Shown here: one piece after another, positions 52,303 to 61,051 of the stretch
Position numbering within the stretch: the stretch's first letter is position 1
Layout: each line of letters opens with the position of its first letter
Assembly: GCF_002440635.1 (NCBI RefSeq)
Contig: NZ_DJUW01000014.1
Span: forward strand, 1-64,000
Length of the DNA: 64,000 bases
Direction: 5' to 3'
Origin: Novosphingobium sp. UBA6272
GTDB lineage: Bacteria > Pseudomonadota > Alphaproteobacteria > Sphingomonadales > Sphingomonadaceae
The notes under the pieces: generated by a model
The model's database searches: none
What the model saw: only the letters and a program-made list of their open reading frames with translations
Told to the model about the DNA's origin: nothing
Translations under genes and position numbers: made by a program

Positions 52303-52419
52303 GCACCGCCGTCAGGCGGACAATTACGCACTTCCCCCTGCCCTTAAATTACCGAAGCTTTTGACGTTACACGCGCAGAACTGCCTCACGCAGCATGGTT
52401 AATGCGAAGGGGCAATTTG

Positions 52420-53673
52420 ATGAGCGGACTGGCAGCAAGCGAGAATGTGGCACGGGCCAACGCGCCGCTTGTGCAACGGGCGGCGGCAATCCTGGGATCA
52501 GCCACCGGCAGCTCCAATGCCGTGTTGCGCGGCAAAGGTGATCCGGTTCCACCCGGCCCCGGCCCCAGCGTGCTGCTGGAACGCGGCGCCGCCAACCAGC
52601 TACGCCGCGAGGGCCAGCGCGGCCAATTCACGCTCAGCTACCGCGATCCGGTCGGCGATGCCCCACTGGCCGCGCTGCTCGCCGCGCTGACCCAGCCCGG
52701 CATGCCGATCGCCGCCGATCCCGAGACCCTTTCGATCCTCGCCCTGGCAGACCGGCTCGCCGCGAGCGAGATTCCGGTTCTGATCAATGGTCCCACCGGT
52801 ACCGGCAAGGAAGTGCTGAGCCGCTTCATCCACGCCCGCTCCCCCCGCAAGGACAAGCCCTTCGTCGCGGTCAACTGCGCTGCCATGCCCGAGGCGATGC
52901 TCGAAGCGCTTTTGTTCGGCCACAAGAAGGGCGCCTTCACCGGGGCGAGCGAGGCAAACGAAGGCTTTTTCCGCGCTGCCGACGGCGGCACCCTGCTGCT
53001 CGATGAAATCGCCGAAATGCCGCTCTCGCTCCAGGCCAAGCTGCTGCGCGCACTGCAGGAAGGCGAAGTGGTGCCGATCGGCGCGACCCAGGCGATCAAG
53101 GTCGACGTGCGGGTGATCGCCTGCGCCAACCGCGACCTGCCGACCGAAGTCGCCGAAGGGCGGTTCCGCGCCGACCTGTTCTACCGCCTCAACGTCTTCC
53201 CGCTGGCGCTGCGTCCGCTGCGTGAACGGGTTGAGGATATTGCCCCGCTGGCCTTCGCGCTGGTCCTGCGCCACACCGCGCCGGGCAAGCCGATCCCATG
53301 GATTTCGGATGCGGCGCTGGCCATGCTCAAGCTGCACGGCTGGCCCGGCAATGTCCGCGAGCTGGAAAACGTGGTGCGCCGCGCGCTGCTGCTCGCCGAT
53401 GGCGCGGGTGAGATCGGCGCGGGTCATATCGTGTTCGACCAACCAGCCCGGCTGGTTTCCGAACCCGCCGGCCAGATGGTCGAGCCTACCGCCTCGCGCC
53501 TGTCCAACATCGTCCAGATCAGCGAAGCCAAGGCGATCATGCAGACGCTCGATGCCTGTGGCGGCAGCCGGATCGAAGCGGCCCGCGCGCTCGGCATTTC
53601 CGAACGCACGCTGCGCTACCGCCTCGCCGCTTTCCGTGAGGCCGGCCTTGCCGTCGCCGGAGCTCGGCGATGA
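52420..53673 (+). CDS. flbD: Sigma-54-dependent flagellar activator (FlbD/FleQ type) without canonical receiver
   Basis: A 417-residue AAA+ activator. The central domain has Walker A GPTGTGKEVLS, the sigma-54 contact loop GAFTGA, Walker B LLLDEIAEM and the arginine finger region GRFRADLFYRLN. The C-terminal Fis-type HTH is SRIEAARALGISERTLRYRL. The first 110 residues do not show the phosphoacceptor pattern of a receiver domain, so it may be controlled by binding a partner (such as FliX in Caulobacter) instead of phosphorylation. ATG 52420 has AAGGGG 7 bases upstream. It starts the fliE-fliR run with an ATGA overlap. Confidence 0.9.
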   Translation: MSGLAASENVARANAPLVQRAAAILGSATGSSNAVLRGKGDPVPPGPGPSVLLERGAANQLRREGQRGQFTLSYRDPVGDAPLAALLAALTQPGMPIAADPETLSILALADRLAASEIPVLINGPTGTGKEVLSRFIHARSPRKDKPFVAVNCAAMPEAMLEALLFGHKKGAFTGASEANEGFFRAADGGTLLLDEIAEMPLSLQAKLLRALQEGEVVPIGATQAIKVDVRVIACANRDLPTEVAEGRFRADLFYRLNVFPLALRPLRERVEDIAPLAFALVLRHTAPGKPIPWISDAALAMLKLHGWPGNVRELENVVRRALLLADGAGEIGAGHIVFDQPARLVSEPAGQMVEPTASRLSNIVQISEAKAIMQTLDACGGSRIEAARALGISERTLRYRLAAFREAGLAVAGARR

Positions 53674-54041
53674 GCGGGATCGGCGGCATTGGCGGCGGCG
53701 GCGGGATCCAGCAGATCCTGCAGATGCGCCAGCAGATCCTCGATCGCAACGCCCTGCTCAAGGACGTGCACAGCGCCGCGCAGGCGTCGGGCAGCGTCGA
53801 GGAAACCACGGCCAGCCCGGCGGGCACCTTCACCGATGCGCTCAAATCCGCGCTCGACGGCGTGACCGCAACCCAGCGCAACGCCGAAGGCCTTTCGGCG
53901 GCTTACGAGCGCGGCGATGTGACCGATATCGCAAAGGTCATGCTGGCGCGCCAGGAGGCCGGGATCGCCTTCGAAGCGACCCTGCAGGTCCGCAACCGCC
54001 TGCTGTCTGCCTACCAGGACATCATGCGGATGGGAGTGTGA
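53670..54041 (+). CDS. fliE: Flagellar hook-basal body complex protein FliE
   Basis: A 123-residue MS-ring/rod linker. SLKSAL-like FTDALKSALDGVTATQRNAEGLSAAYERGD and MLARQEAGIAFEATLQVRNRLLSAYQDIMRM are the conserved FliE parts. Gly-rich N-terminus. Overlaps flbD by ATGA, 3 bases before fliF. Confidence 0.95.
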   Translation: MSGIGGIGGGGGIQQILQMRQQILDRNALLKDVHSAAQASGSVEETTASPAGTFTDALKSALDGVTATQRNAEGLSAAYERGDVTDIAKVMLARQEAGIAFEATLQVRNRLLSAYQDIMRMGV

Positions 54042-54044
54042 TGA

Positions 54045-55643
54045 ATGGCTGAGCTTGCTCCCTCCTCCACCGGCGCGCCCGCGGTGATCCCGCCCGGCAA
54101 TCCGCTCGAACGGGTCCGTACCCTCGCCGCGCAGCCGGCGATGCGCCGCGTGCTGCCATGGTTCCTCGGCCTCGTCGCGATCGGCGGGGCGGGGCTTGCC
54201 TGGGCCGCGTTCTCCCCCGCCCCGCAGCGCGTGCTCTATGCCGAACTTGGCGATGCCGAGCGCGCCGGGGTAGTCTCCTCGCTCGACAAGGCCGGGATCG
54301 CCTACACGATCAATCCGGATACCGGCGCGCTGACCGTTGGCGAGGACGATCTTTACAAGGCCCGTATGCTGGTCGCCTCCGACGGGGCGCTGGCCGTGCC
54401 CGATCCCGCCGCCAGTCTCGACAACCTGCCGCTCGGTGCCAGCAGGACGCTGGAAGGGGAACGGCTGCGCGGCGCGCGGCAGGGCGAGCTGGAGATGACG
54501 ATCAAGCAAATCGACGGGGTCGAAAGCGTTCGCGTCCATCTGGCCGAAGCCAGCAAATCCGTGTTTGTGCGCGACGATTCCCCGCCGACCGCCTCGGTGA
54601 TGGTCCGCATGGCCAAAGGTCGCAAACTGGGCGAGGCGCAGGTCTCGGCGGTGGTCAACCTGGTCGCCGGATCGGTCCCCGGCCTTTCCCCCGATGCGGT
54701 GCGAGTGGTCGATCAGCACGGGCGGTTGCTGTCCGATCCCAGCGCCAAGGGCAATGACCGGATCGAACTGCAGGCGCGGCTGGAAGACAAGCTGCGCGCG
54801 CAGCTCGATCAACTGCTCACCCCGATGCTGGGCATGGGCAATTTCACCAGCGAGATTCAGGTCGAACTCGACATGGACGAGGTCACCCTGGCCCGCGAAA
54901 GCTATGACAAGGACGGCGTCGTCCGCAGCGAGACTTCGGCCCAGTCGCAGGCTGCAGGGGGCACGCCGCCGCAAGGCGCAGGCATTCCCGGCGCGCTGTC
55001 CAACACCCCGCCCCCGGTCACGCAGGCCACCCCGGGTCCGCCGCAGGGCGGCCCTCCGCAGGGGGCCACAGCCACAACCGCCCCGACCACCGGCGAAAGT
55101 TCGGCCTCGCGCACTTACGAACTGGGCAGGCAGGTCTCGGTCGCCAATTCGCAGCCGGGCAAGATCAAACGCGTATCGGTCGCGGTCGCGATCAGCCAGA
55201 CCGCGATGAAGAAGGCCAAGCCTGGTGATCTGGAGCAGATCAAGGCACTGGTCTCTGCCGCGACCGGGGCCGATCCCGCGCGCGGCGATCAGGTTCAGGT
55301 CCTGGTCCGCCCGTTCGAACCCGTGGCCGAAGAAGCGCCGCCATTCTGGGAAGCGCCGTGGTTTGCGATGGTGGTGCGCTATGCGATGGCGCTGATCGCG
55401 GTGCTGCTGGTGCTGCTGATGGGCGTGCGCCCGCTGGTCCGCGCCCTGAAGCGCGAGCCGCGCGGTGAGGCGGATGTACCCGGCGGCGAAGCGCTGCCCC
55501 CGCCCGCAGCCCCCGCCACGGACGCCGCGATGCTCGGCAAGCAGGTCGGGCTGGCCCAGCGGATCGTCGAGGAAAAGCCCGAGGACGCGCTGCTGGCGCT
55601 GCGCCAGATGCTCGGCGCGCAGCCGGCTGAGGCCGCACGATGA
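54045..55643 (+). CDS. fliF: Flagellar MS-ring protein FliF
   Basis: A 532-residue inner-membrane ring. First helix WFLGLVAIGGAGLAWAAF, periplasmic ring-building motifs with RVHLAEASKSVFVRD and VVNLVAGSVPGLSPDAVRVVD. A Pro/Gly-rich loop (about 305-345) precedes the second helix (MVVRYAMALIAVLLVLLMGVRPLV). The cytoplasmic tail with VEEKPEDALLALRQML binds FliG. Overlaps fliG by 4 bases. Confidence 0.96.
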   Translation: MAELAPSSTGAPAVIPPGNPLERVRTLAAQPAMRRVLPWFLGLVAIGGAGLAWAAFSPAPQRVLYAELGDAERAGVVSSLDKAGIAYTINPDTGALTVGEDDLYKARMLVASDGALAVPDPAASLDNLPLGASRTLEGERLRGARQGELEMTIKQIDGVESVRVHLAEASKSVFVRDDSPPTASVMVRMAKGRKLGEAQVSAVVNLVAGSVPGLSPDAVRVVDQHGRLLSDPSAKGNDRIELQARLEDKLRAQLDQLLTPMLGMGNFTSEIQVELDMDEVTLARESYDKDGVVRSETSAQSQAAGGTPPQGAGIPGALSNTPPPVTQATPGPPQGGPPQGATATTAPTTGESSASRTYELGRQVSVANSQPGKIKRVSVAVAISQTAMKKAKPGDLEQIKALVSAATGADPARGDQVQVLVRPFEPVAEEAPPFWEAPWFAMVVRYAMALIAVLLVLLMGVRPLVRALKREPRGEADVPGGEALPPPAAPATDAAMLGKQVGLAQRIVEEKPEDALLALRQMLGAQPAEAAR

Positions 55644-56665
55644 GCGCCGCCGCCGAGATTGTCGGCCTTGGCGATGCCGAGCGCGCCGCAGTGATGATCA
55701 TGCTGCTGGAGGAAGATCAGGCGGCCGAAATCCTGCGCCAGCTTGGCCCGGCTGAATTGCAGCTGCTGGGCGAGAAGATGTGCCTGCTCGGCGATATCGG
55801 ACCGGACCAGATTGCCCAGGCGATCTCCGGCTTCGTCGGCCACACCGGGCAAAGCGGGATCAGCGCTCGTGGCCGCGCGGCTCAGGTCCGTAGCCTGATG
55901 ACCCGCGCGGTCGGCGATGTGAAGGCCGACAGCCTGATGCAGCGGATCCTGCCCCTGGGCGAAGATAGCGGCCCGGCGATCGAACTGGCCCGCTGGCTTA
56001 CCCCTGCGGCGCTGATTCCGCTGATCCGCGACGAACACCCGCAGGCGATCGCGGTGTTGCTGGTCCAGCTCGATCCCGAAGTCGCCGCGCAGGTGCTCCA
56101 TGCCCTGCCCCCCGAAGTGCAACCGCAGGTGATGCACCGCGTCGCCACGCTCGGTCCGGTTTCGGGCGAGGCGGTCAGGATGCTCGAGGCGCTGCTGGAA
56201 CAGCGGATCGCCGCGCGCCACGGCCGCGCCGCACTGGCGATGGGCGGTCCCAAGGAGGCTGCGGACATCATCAACAACGCCGGCAAGGCCGCCGAAAAGC
56301 GGATCATGCCCGAGCTGACCAAGCTCGACAAAGTGCTGGCCCGGACGATCGAGGCCGAGATGTTCAAGTTCGAACACCTCTTCGCGCTCGATCCCAAGGC
56401 GATGGGCACGCTGCTGCGCGAGGTTGAAAGCGAAGTCCTGATCGATGCACTGAAAGGCATTCGCGAGGACGAACGCGCGGTGTTCTTCGCCGCGATGTCG
56501 AGCCGCGCCGCCGACGGCGTGAAGGACGAGATCGCCGCGCGCGGCCGGCTCAAGGTCGCCGAAGTGCTGGAGGCCCAGAAGGCCGTGGTCGCGATCGCGC
56601 GGCGATTGGCCGGCGAAGGACTGATCCAGTTCGGGATCGGCGGGGGCGACGACGAATATGTCTAG
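55640..56665 (+). CDS. fliG: Flagellar motor switch protein FliG
   Basis: A 341-residue rotor protein. The EHPQ motif in IRDEHPQAIAVLLVQLD and the C-terminal torque helix region MFKFEHLFALDPKAMGTLLREVESEV are as expected. FliG binds FliF and, through FliM, the rest of the C ring; MotA acts on its C-terminal domain. Overlaps fliH by 8 bases. Confidence 0.97.
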   Translation: MSAAAEIVGLGDAERAAVMIMLLEEDQAAEILRQLGPAELQLLGEKMCLLGDIGPDQIAQAISGFVGHTGQSGISARGRAAQVRSLMTRAVGDVKADSLMQRILPLGEDSGPAIELARWLTPAALIPLIRDEHPQAIAVLLVQLDPEVAAQVLHALPPEVQPQVMHRVATLGPVSGEAVRMLEALLEQRIAARHGRAALAMGGPKEAADIINNAGKAAEKRIMPELTKLDKVLARTIEAEMFKFEHLFALDPKAMGTLLREVESEVLIDALKGIREDERAVFFAAMSSRAADGVKDEIAARGRLKVAEVLEAQKAVVAIARRLAGEGLIQFGIGGGDDEYV

Positions 56666-57221
56666 CCTGCCCTTCGCCGAACTCGGCCGCTTTGTCGGAT
56701 TCCAGAACGATCAGCGCTTTGACCCGGGGCCGGCCCCACAGCCCGCACCGGGCGATCCGCTGGCCCTGGCCTGGCAGGACGGCCACGCCGCCGGCCTGGC
56801 CGAGGCCCGCGCCGAAGCCCAGGCCCTCGCTGAAGCCGAGGCCGCAGCCCGCGCCCGGATCGAACTGAGCCTGGCCCGGCTCGATGACGAACTGGGTGAA
56901 GAATTGCGCCAGCGGCTGGTCGATACTGTCGCCGCGCTGTGCGAAGCGACCCTAGCACCGCTGGCGCTGGACCGCGCCGCATTGCTCCGCCGGGTCGAGA
57001 TCGCCGCCGCAATGCTGGCCCGCGCCGATGACGACAAGGTCCTGCGCCTGCACCCGAAGGACCTCGCGCTGGTTGCCAAACATCTGCCACAAGATCTTGA
57101 AGTCGGCGAAGATCCCGCCCTGGAACGTGGTGCCCTGCGGATCGAGACACAGGCCGGCGGGGTTGAGGATGGCCCGGCCCACTGGCGCCGCGCGATCACC
57201 GAAGCCCTGGCGCAATGCTGA
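56658..57221 (+). CDS. fliH: Flagellar assembly protein FliH
   Basis: A 187-residue regulator of the FliI ATPase. An Ala/Glu-rich coiled segment (ARAEAQALAEAEAAARARIELSL) with small-residue spacing precedes the C-terminal domain with VLRLHPKDLALVAKHLP and ALRIETQAGGVEDG. Typical length for alphaproteobacteria. Overlaps fliI by 7 bases. Confidence 0.9.
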   Translation: MSSLPFAELGRFVGFQNDQRFDPGPAPQPAPGDPLALAWQDGHAAGLAEARAEAQALAEAEAAARARIELSLARLDDELGEELRQRLVDTVAALCEATLAPLALDRAALLRRVEIAAAMLARADDDKVLRLHPKDLALVAKHLPQDLEVGEDPALERGALRIETQAGGVEDGPAHWRRAITEALAQC

Positions 57222-58534
57222 CCCTGCTGCGCGATCTTGCCGAAGCGCGGATCGATCTCTCCCCCGGGCGCTACGGCCTACTGACCGCCTGCGATGGCGG
57301 GCTGCTCGAGGTGTCGGGCCTGGCCGCCCCGGTCGGCGCGCTGTGCCGGGTCGCGCATGGCGCGGCCGAGCCGCTGACCGCCGAGGTAATCGGCTTTCGC
57401 AACGGCCGGACCTTGATGATGCTGCTGGGCGATACCGTAATGCTGCGGCCCGGCGCGCGGGTGCGGCTCGAAGGGCGTCCGGGTATGCTCCCAGTGGGTG
57501 CTGCCTTCCTCGGCCGCGCGGTCGATGGTGAGGGCAAGCCAATCGACGGCGGCGGACCGGTCCATTCGCGCTTGGCCTGGCCCGCTGGCGGCGTCCGCAC
57601 CGGTGCGCTCGATCGCAGTCCGGTGCGACAAACATTCGACACCGGCGTGCGCGCCCTCAATGCGCTTACCACCTTCGGGGTGGGCCAGCGGATCGGGATC
57701 ATGGCCGGGTCCGGCGTGGGCAAGTCGGTCCTGCTCGACATGATCGCTACCGGGGCCGAAGCCGAGATCGTCGTGGTCGGCCTGATCGGCGAACGCGCCC
57801 GCGAAGTCTCTGATTTCGTCGAACGCCATATGACCGGTAGCAAACGCGAGCGTACCGTCGTCGTCGCGGTCCCCGCCGATCATGCCCCCAACCTGCGATT
57901 GCGCGGAGCTCTGCTGGCCACCAGCCTGGCCGAGCAGTTCCGCAGTCAGGGCCGCAAGGTACTGCTGATCATGGACAGCCTGACCCGCGTCGCCCACGCC
58001 GCGCGCGAGATCGCGCTGTTGTTGGGTGAGCCCGGTGCGGCGCGGGGCTATCCCCCGTCCGCCCTCGCCGCGATCACCAAGCTGGTCGAGCGGGCAGGCA
58101 ATTCGGCCGCCAGCGGCGGATCGATCACCGGGCTCTACACCGTGCTCGCAGACGGCGACAACCAGGACGATCCGGTGGTCGATACGGCCCGCTCGATCCT
58201 CGACGGACATGTGGTGCTGAGCCGCGAACTGGCCCAGCGCGGGCAATATCCGGCCATCGACATCGCCGCTTCGTTGAGCCGGGTCATGGCCGACATCGTG
58301 CCAGAGGCCCACACCGAGCTGGCTCGTGAATTTCGCGCGTTGACAGCCAGTTATGAGGCAAACCGCGACCTGGTTCTGATGGGTGCCTACCGCGCCGGAG
58401 CCGATCCCCAGCTCGACCGCGCGATCGTGATGCATGCCGCCTTGACCCGGTTCCTGTGCCAGCCGGCGCGCAGCACCGTGGACCTTCCCGCCAGCGTGAC
58501 CGCGCTGCAAGAGCTGCTCGGCCATGCGGGCTGA
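57215..58534 (+). CDS. fliI: Flagellar export ATPase FliI
   Basis: A 439-residue F1-beta-like ATPase that loads export substrates. Walker A is GSGVGKSVLLD, Walker B LLIMDSLTRVAHAAREIALLLGEP, and RGYPPSALAAITKLVERAG is the family block. Length normal. Overlaps fliH and fliJ. Confidence 0.97.
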   Translation: MLTLLRDLAEARIDLSPGRYGLLTACDGGLLEVSGLAAPVGALCRVAHGAAEPLTAEVIGFRNGRTLMMLLGDTVMLRPGARVRLEGRPGMLPVGAAFLGRAVDGEGKPIDGGGPVHSRLAWPAGGVRTGALDRSPVRQTFDTGVRALNALTTFGVGQRIGIMAGSGVGKSVLLDMIATGAEAEIVVVGLIGERAREVSDFVERHMTGSKRERTVVVAVPADHAPNLRLRGALLATSLAEQFRSQGRKVLLIMDSLTRVAHAAREIALLLGEPGAARGYPPSALAAITKLVERAGNSAASGGSITGLYTVLADGDNQDDPVVDTARSILDGHVVLSRELAQRGQYPAIDIAASLSRVMADIVPEAHTELAREFRALTASYEANRDLVLMGAYRAGADPQLDRAIVMHAALTRFLCQPARSTVDLPASVTALQELLGHAG

Positions 58535-58949
58535 GGCGGCGCGGGTCCGGCGGCTGCAGCGCCTCGAGAAGGTACGTGCCCATGCCAAGCAGGCCGCCGC
58601 GCTGGAGGCTGCGCGAGCCGAAGTGACCCTGGCTCAACTTGAAGCACTGGCTGCGCGGACCGAGGCCATGGCCGCCGACTATCGCGGCCGCACCGGGCTG
58701 CGCGATGGGCTGGAATTGCGCCAGCTCGGCCAGTTCGTCGCTGGGCTTACGGGGATAAACAACACCACTCGTGGTGATGCCCTTCAGGCGCAACAGCTCG
58801 CCGATGCGAAGCAGCAGGAACTGGCCCTCGCCGAGCGCCGCCGCGTCGCGGTGGAAGACCGCGCCCGGCTCGGCGAACGGGCGCTGGCGCAGCGGCTCCA
58901 GACCCCGGTGCTCGGCAGTCGCCGGGCAGTTGGCACGGGCCTTGAATAG
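58524..58949 (+). CDS. fliJ: Flagellar export protein FliJ-like
   Basis: A 141-residue two-helix coiled-coil protein (RVRRLQRLEKVRAHAKQAAALEAARAEVTLAQLEALAA and later LADAKQQELALAERRRVAVEDRARLGER). FliJ is the central stalk-like part of the export ATPase. Sequence is low complexity, so the call relies on position after fliI. Overlaps fliI by 11 bases. Confidence 0.82.
   Translation: MRAEAARVRRLQRLEKVRAHAKQAAALEAARAEVTLAQLEALAARTEAMAADYRGRTGLRDGLELRQLGQFVAGLTGINNTTRGDALQAQQLADAKQQELALAERRRVAVEDRARLGERALAQRLQTPVLGSRRAVGTGLE
58931..58945 (+). promoter_or_regulatory. Possible sigma-54 promoter TGGCACGGGCCTTGA before fliK
   Basis: A full -24 element (TGGCAC) and N5 spacer, but TTGA replaces TTGC at -12. 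The distance from the -12 end to fliK (39 bases) equals that to flgB within 3 bases. It lies inside the 3' end of fliJ. The loss of the -12 C weakens the call. Confidence 0.35.
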
Positions 58950-58983
58950 TGACGGGCAAGACCCGCGCGCAAGGAGCCTGCCC

Positions 58984-60426
58984 ATGATCCAGTCTACCCC
59001 AGCAACCAGCTCACCGACGGGTGTCATGCCTGGAATTTCCACTGCAACCTCAGCCAGGGAAGGCGGAGAAAGCTCAGATTTCAGTGCCTTGCTCGAGATA
59101 CATGCTAATCAGGGAGAAGAGGCTAGCGCTGACCCTGCCTTGCTCCCCGCCACTTCTGGCGCGGCAATTTCGCCCTCGTCTTTGCCGAACAGTCCGGCAA
59201 CGGACGGCAAGATCTTGCCGCCCGGGTTGCCGGTTGCCGAAGCGGCAGATCCCGCTGACGAACCGCTCCCGGTTGCAGAAGTGCTCCCCCAATCGAAGCC
59301 CCGTACGGCCAAACCCGTCCCCGACCATCCGCACCCCGTGACGAAGCGGGCGAAGGGCGATCCTGTCCCTGTAAGCGAAGTCTTGCCGGTCAAGGATGGT
59401 GATCCCGTTCCGGTGTCCGATCCGATCGCCGTCAAGCCGGCCGAGGTTGTGCCCATTGCCGATGGCATACCGGCCAAGCCTGCTGACGTGGTTCCCATCG
59501 CCGAGGTCATTCCGGTCAAGTCGGCCGAAGTTCCACCTGTTGCCGATGTGCTGGCCGTCAAACCGGCCGAGGTGCTCCCGGTCGCCGACGACATCGCTGT
59601 GAAACCCAAGGACGATACTCCGCCAGAAGCGGCCTTCAAGGGTCAGGGTCCGATCCAGCGGACCTTGCCCGATCTGCCCGAACAGGCCAGCACGCGGGCA
59701 CACGAACAGCTTGAACGGCGGCGAGCCCAGATCCCGGCGGCGCCGAGCATTGTCATTCCGGTGATGCGCGTTTTGGCAGTGACCAAACCGGCCGAGCAAC
59801 CTGTCGTGCCCGCCCCCCTACCCGCCGAGGAAATTCGATTGGCGGTCTCGCTGCCCCGCGCGGCGACACTGCTCGCGCAGCGCGAAGAGACGAGGATCGG
59901 CGCTGCAATCGAGACAGACAGTTCTTCCAGCCCGTCATTGACCGGCCCAGGCTCGCTCCAGCCCGCCGCTGCCGCGCAGACAATCTCCTCCGCGCCCGTC
60001 ACCCAGGTCCGTCAGCACGATTTCGCCGCGCTGATCGATCGCCTTTCCGCCGCGCGCGAGGCCATGGCCCCGCAAGCGGTATCGATCACCGTCGCGCATC
60101 AGGAATTCGGCCCGGTCCGGCTGCATTTCCGGCCGGAGGATGCCGGGCTGTCGGTCGCCATGACCAGCGCCGATCCCGATTTTGCCCGAGCCGCCGCGGC
60201 CCAGCCCGCCCCGGTCCTTCCGACTTCGGCGAGCGAACAGGCAGGTTCAGCCCTGCAGCAACGCGGTGAAGGTGCCCCGTCTCAGCAAGGCGGCTTCACC
60301 CAGTCGCGCGGCCAATCGTCCGAGCGGCGCGAACAGCATCACGGACAGCAACACCAGCCGCAGGGCCAGGCCGAGCGGCGCGGAGCGGGCCGCTCGGCCG
60401 CGCAACGCAGCGGCATCTTCGCCTGA
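58984..60426 (+). CDS. fliK: Flagellar hook-length control protein FliK
   Basis: A 480-residue protein by position between fliJ and fliL. The N-terminal part (1-120) is Pro/Ser-rich; residues 126-210 hold six copies of a 14-15 residue repeat. The C-terminal FliK domain is AALIDRLSAAREAMAPQAVSI followed by VAHQEFGPVRLHFRPEDAGLSV, the conserved substrate-switch core. A Gln/Arg-rich tail ends it. ATG 58984 has AAGGAG 8 bases upstream. FliK sets hook length and switches export to filament proteins. Confidence 0.88.
   Translation: MIQSTPATSSPTGVMPGISTATSAREGGESSDFSALLEIHANQGEEASADPALLPATSGAAISPSSLPNSPATDGKILPPGLPVAEAADPADEPLPVAEVLPQSKPRTAKPVPDHPHPVTKRAKGDPVPVSEVLPVKDGDPVPVSDPIAVKPAEVVPIADGIPAKPADVVPIAEVIPVKSAEVPPVADVLAVKPAEVLPVADDIAVKPKDDTPPEAAFKGQGPIQRTLPDLPEQASTRAHEQLERRRAQIPAAPSIVIPVMRVLAVTKPAEQPVVPAPLPAEEIRLAVSLPRAATLLAQREETRIGAAIETDSSSSPSLTGPGSLQPAAAAQTISSAPVTQVRQHDFAALIDRLSAAREAMAPQAVSITVAHQEFGPVRLHFRPEDAGLSVAMTSADPDFARAAAAQPAPVLPTSASEQAGSALQQRGEGAPSQQGGFTQSRGQSSERREQHHGQQHQPQGQAERRGAGRSAAQRSGIFA
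59359..59613 (+). repeat. Six-copy 14-15 residue tandem repeat in fliK
   Basis: Protein units of the form (V/D)(V/P)(V/L)P(V/I)(A/S)(D/E)xxxVKPA(E/D) at residues 126-210, each about 42-45 bases. Copies differ in codon and residue, so they are old or selected. The unit is Pro-rich and extended in character. Confidence 0.85.
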
Positions 60427-60454
60427 AGCAGCGCAATCGAAGGGGAATTGAAAC

Positions 60455-61051
60455 ATGCATGACAAGGCCGAGGGCGATGGCGAGCCCAGGAAGAAGAAGG
60501 GCAAGGGGCTGATGGTCAAGCTGGTGCTTGGTCTGGTGCTGGTCGGAGCCGGTGGCGGCGGCACCTTCATGGCGGTCAAAGCCGGGATGCTGGGCGAACA
60601 CGGCGAGGAAAAGCCCAAGGAAAAGGATCTGCCCAAGCTGCTCAAGAAGGGTGACGAGGATCCCTATGCAGTCAAAGCCGAGGGCAAAGAGGGCGAAGGT
60701 CCGGCCGAAGTCGAGGGCGAAGGCGGCAGCGAGTACAAGACCAGCTACTACAACTTTACCGACGACTTCACCTCCAACCTCAGGAACTCGACCGCGCTGG
60801 TCCAGATCAGCCTGGCCTGCTCGACTCGCCGCGACGGCCGGGTGCTGATGTGGCTCAAGAAGCATGAGCTGGCGATCCGCAGCGCGGTGCTGGTGGTGCT
60901 GGCCGACACGCCCGAGGAAGAGGTTCTGACTCCGGAGGGCAAGCAGCGGCTGGCCAAGCGCCTGACCGATGCCATCAACCAGGTGCTGACCGATACCGAA
61001 GGGTTCGGCGGGGTCGACAAGGTCTATTTCAAGAGTTTCCTCGTCCAGTGA
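60455..61051 (+). CDS. fliL: Flagellar basal-body associated protein FliL
   Basis: A 198-residue single-span protein. Helix LMVKLVLGLVLVGAGGGGTFMAV, an acidic linker, then the periplasmic FliL domain (FTSNLRNSTALVQISLACST ... LKKHELAIRSAVLVVLADT) related to stomatin. FliL surrounds the stator. Its stop overlaps the fliM GTG start (GTGA). Confidence 0.94.
   Translation: MHDKAEGDGEPRKKKGKGLMVKLVLGLVLVGAGGGGTFMAVKAGMLGEHGEEKPKEKDLPKLLKKGDEDPYAVKAEGKEGEGPAEVEGEGGSEYKTSYYNFTDDFTSNLRNSTALVQISLACSTRRDGRVLMWLKKHELAIRSAVLVVLADTPEEEVLTPEGKQRLAKRLTDAINQVLTDTEGFGGVDKVYFKSFLVQ

Noticed and set aside
51890..52306. Open frames through the fliC 5' end and the palindrome cluster
   Set aside because: They translate inverted repeats and lack start signals; flagellin is certain on this strand in another frame.
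53616..54974. 452-codon frame opposite fliE and fliF
   Set aside because: Shadow; fliE and fliF are certain on the plus strand.
57278..58588. 436-codon frame opposite fliI
   Set aside because: Shadow; fliI has intact Walker motifs.
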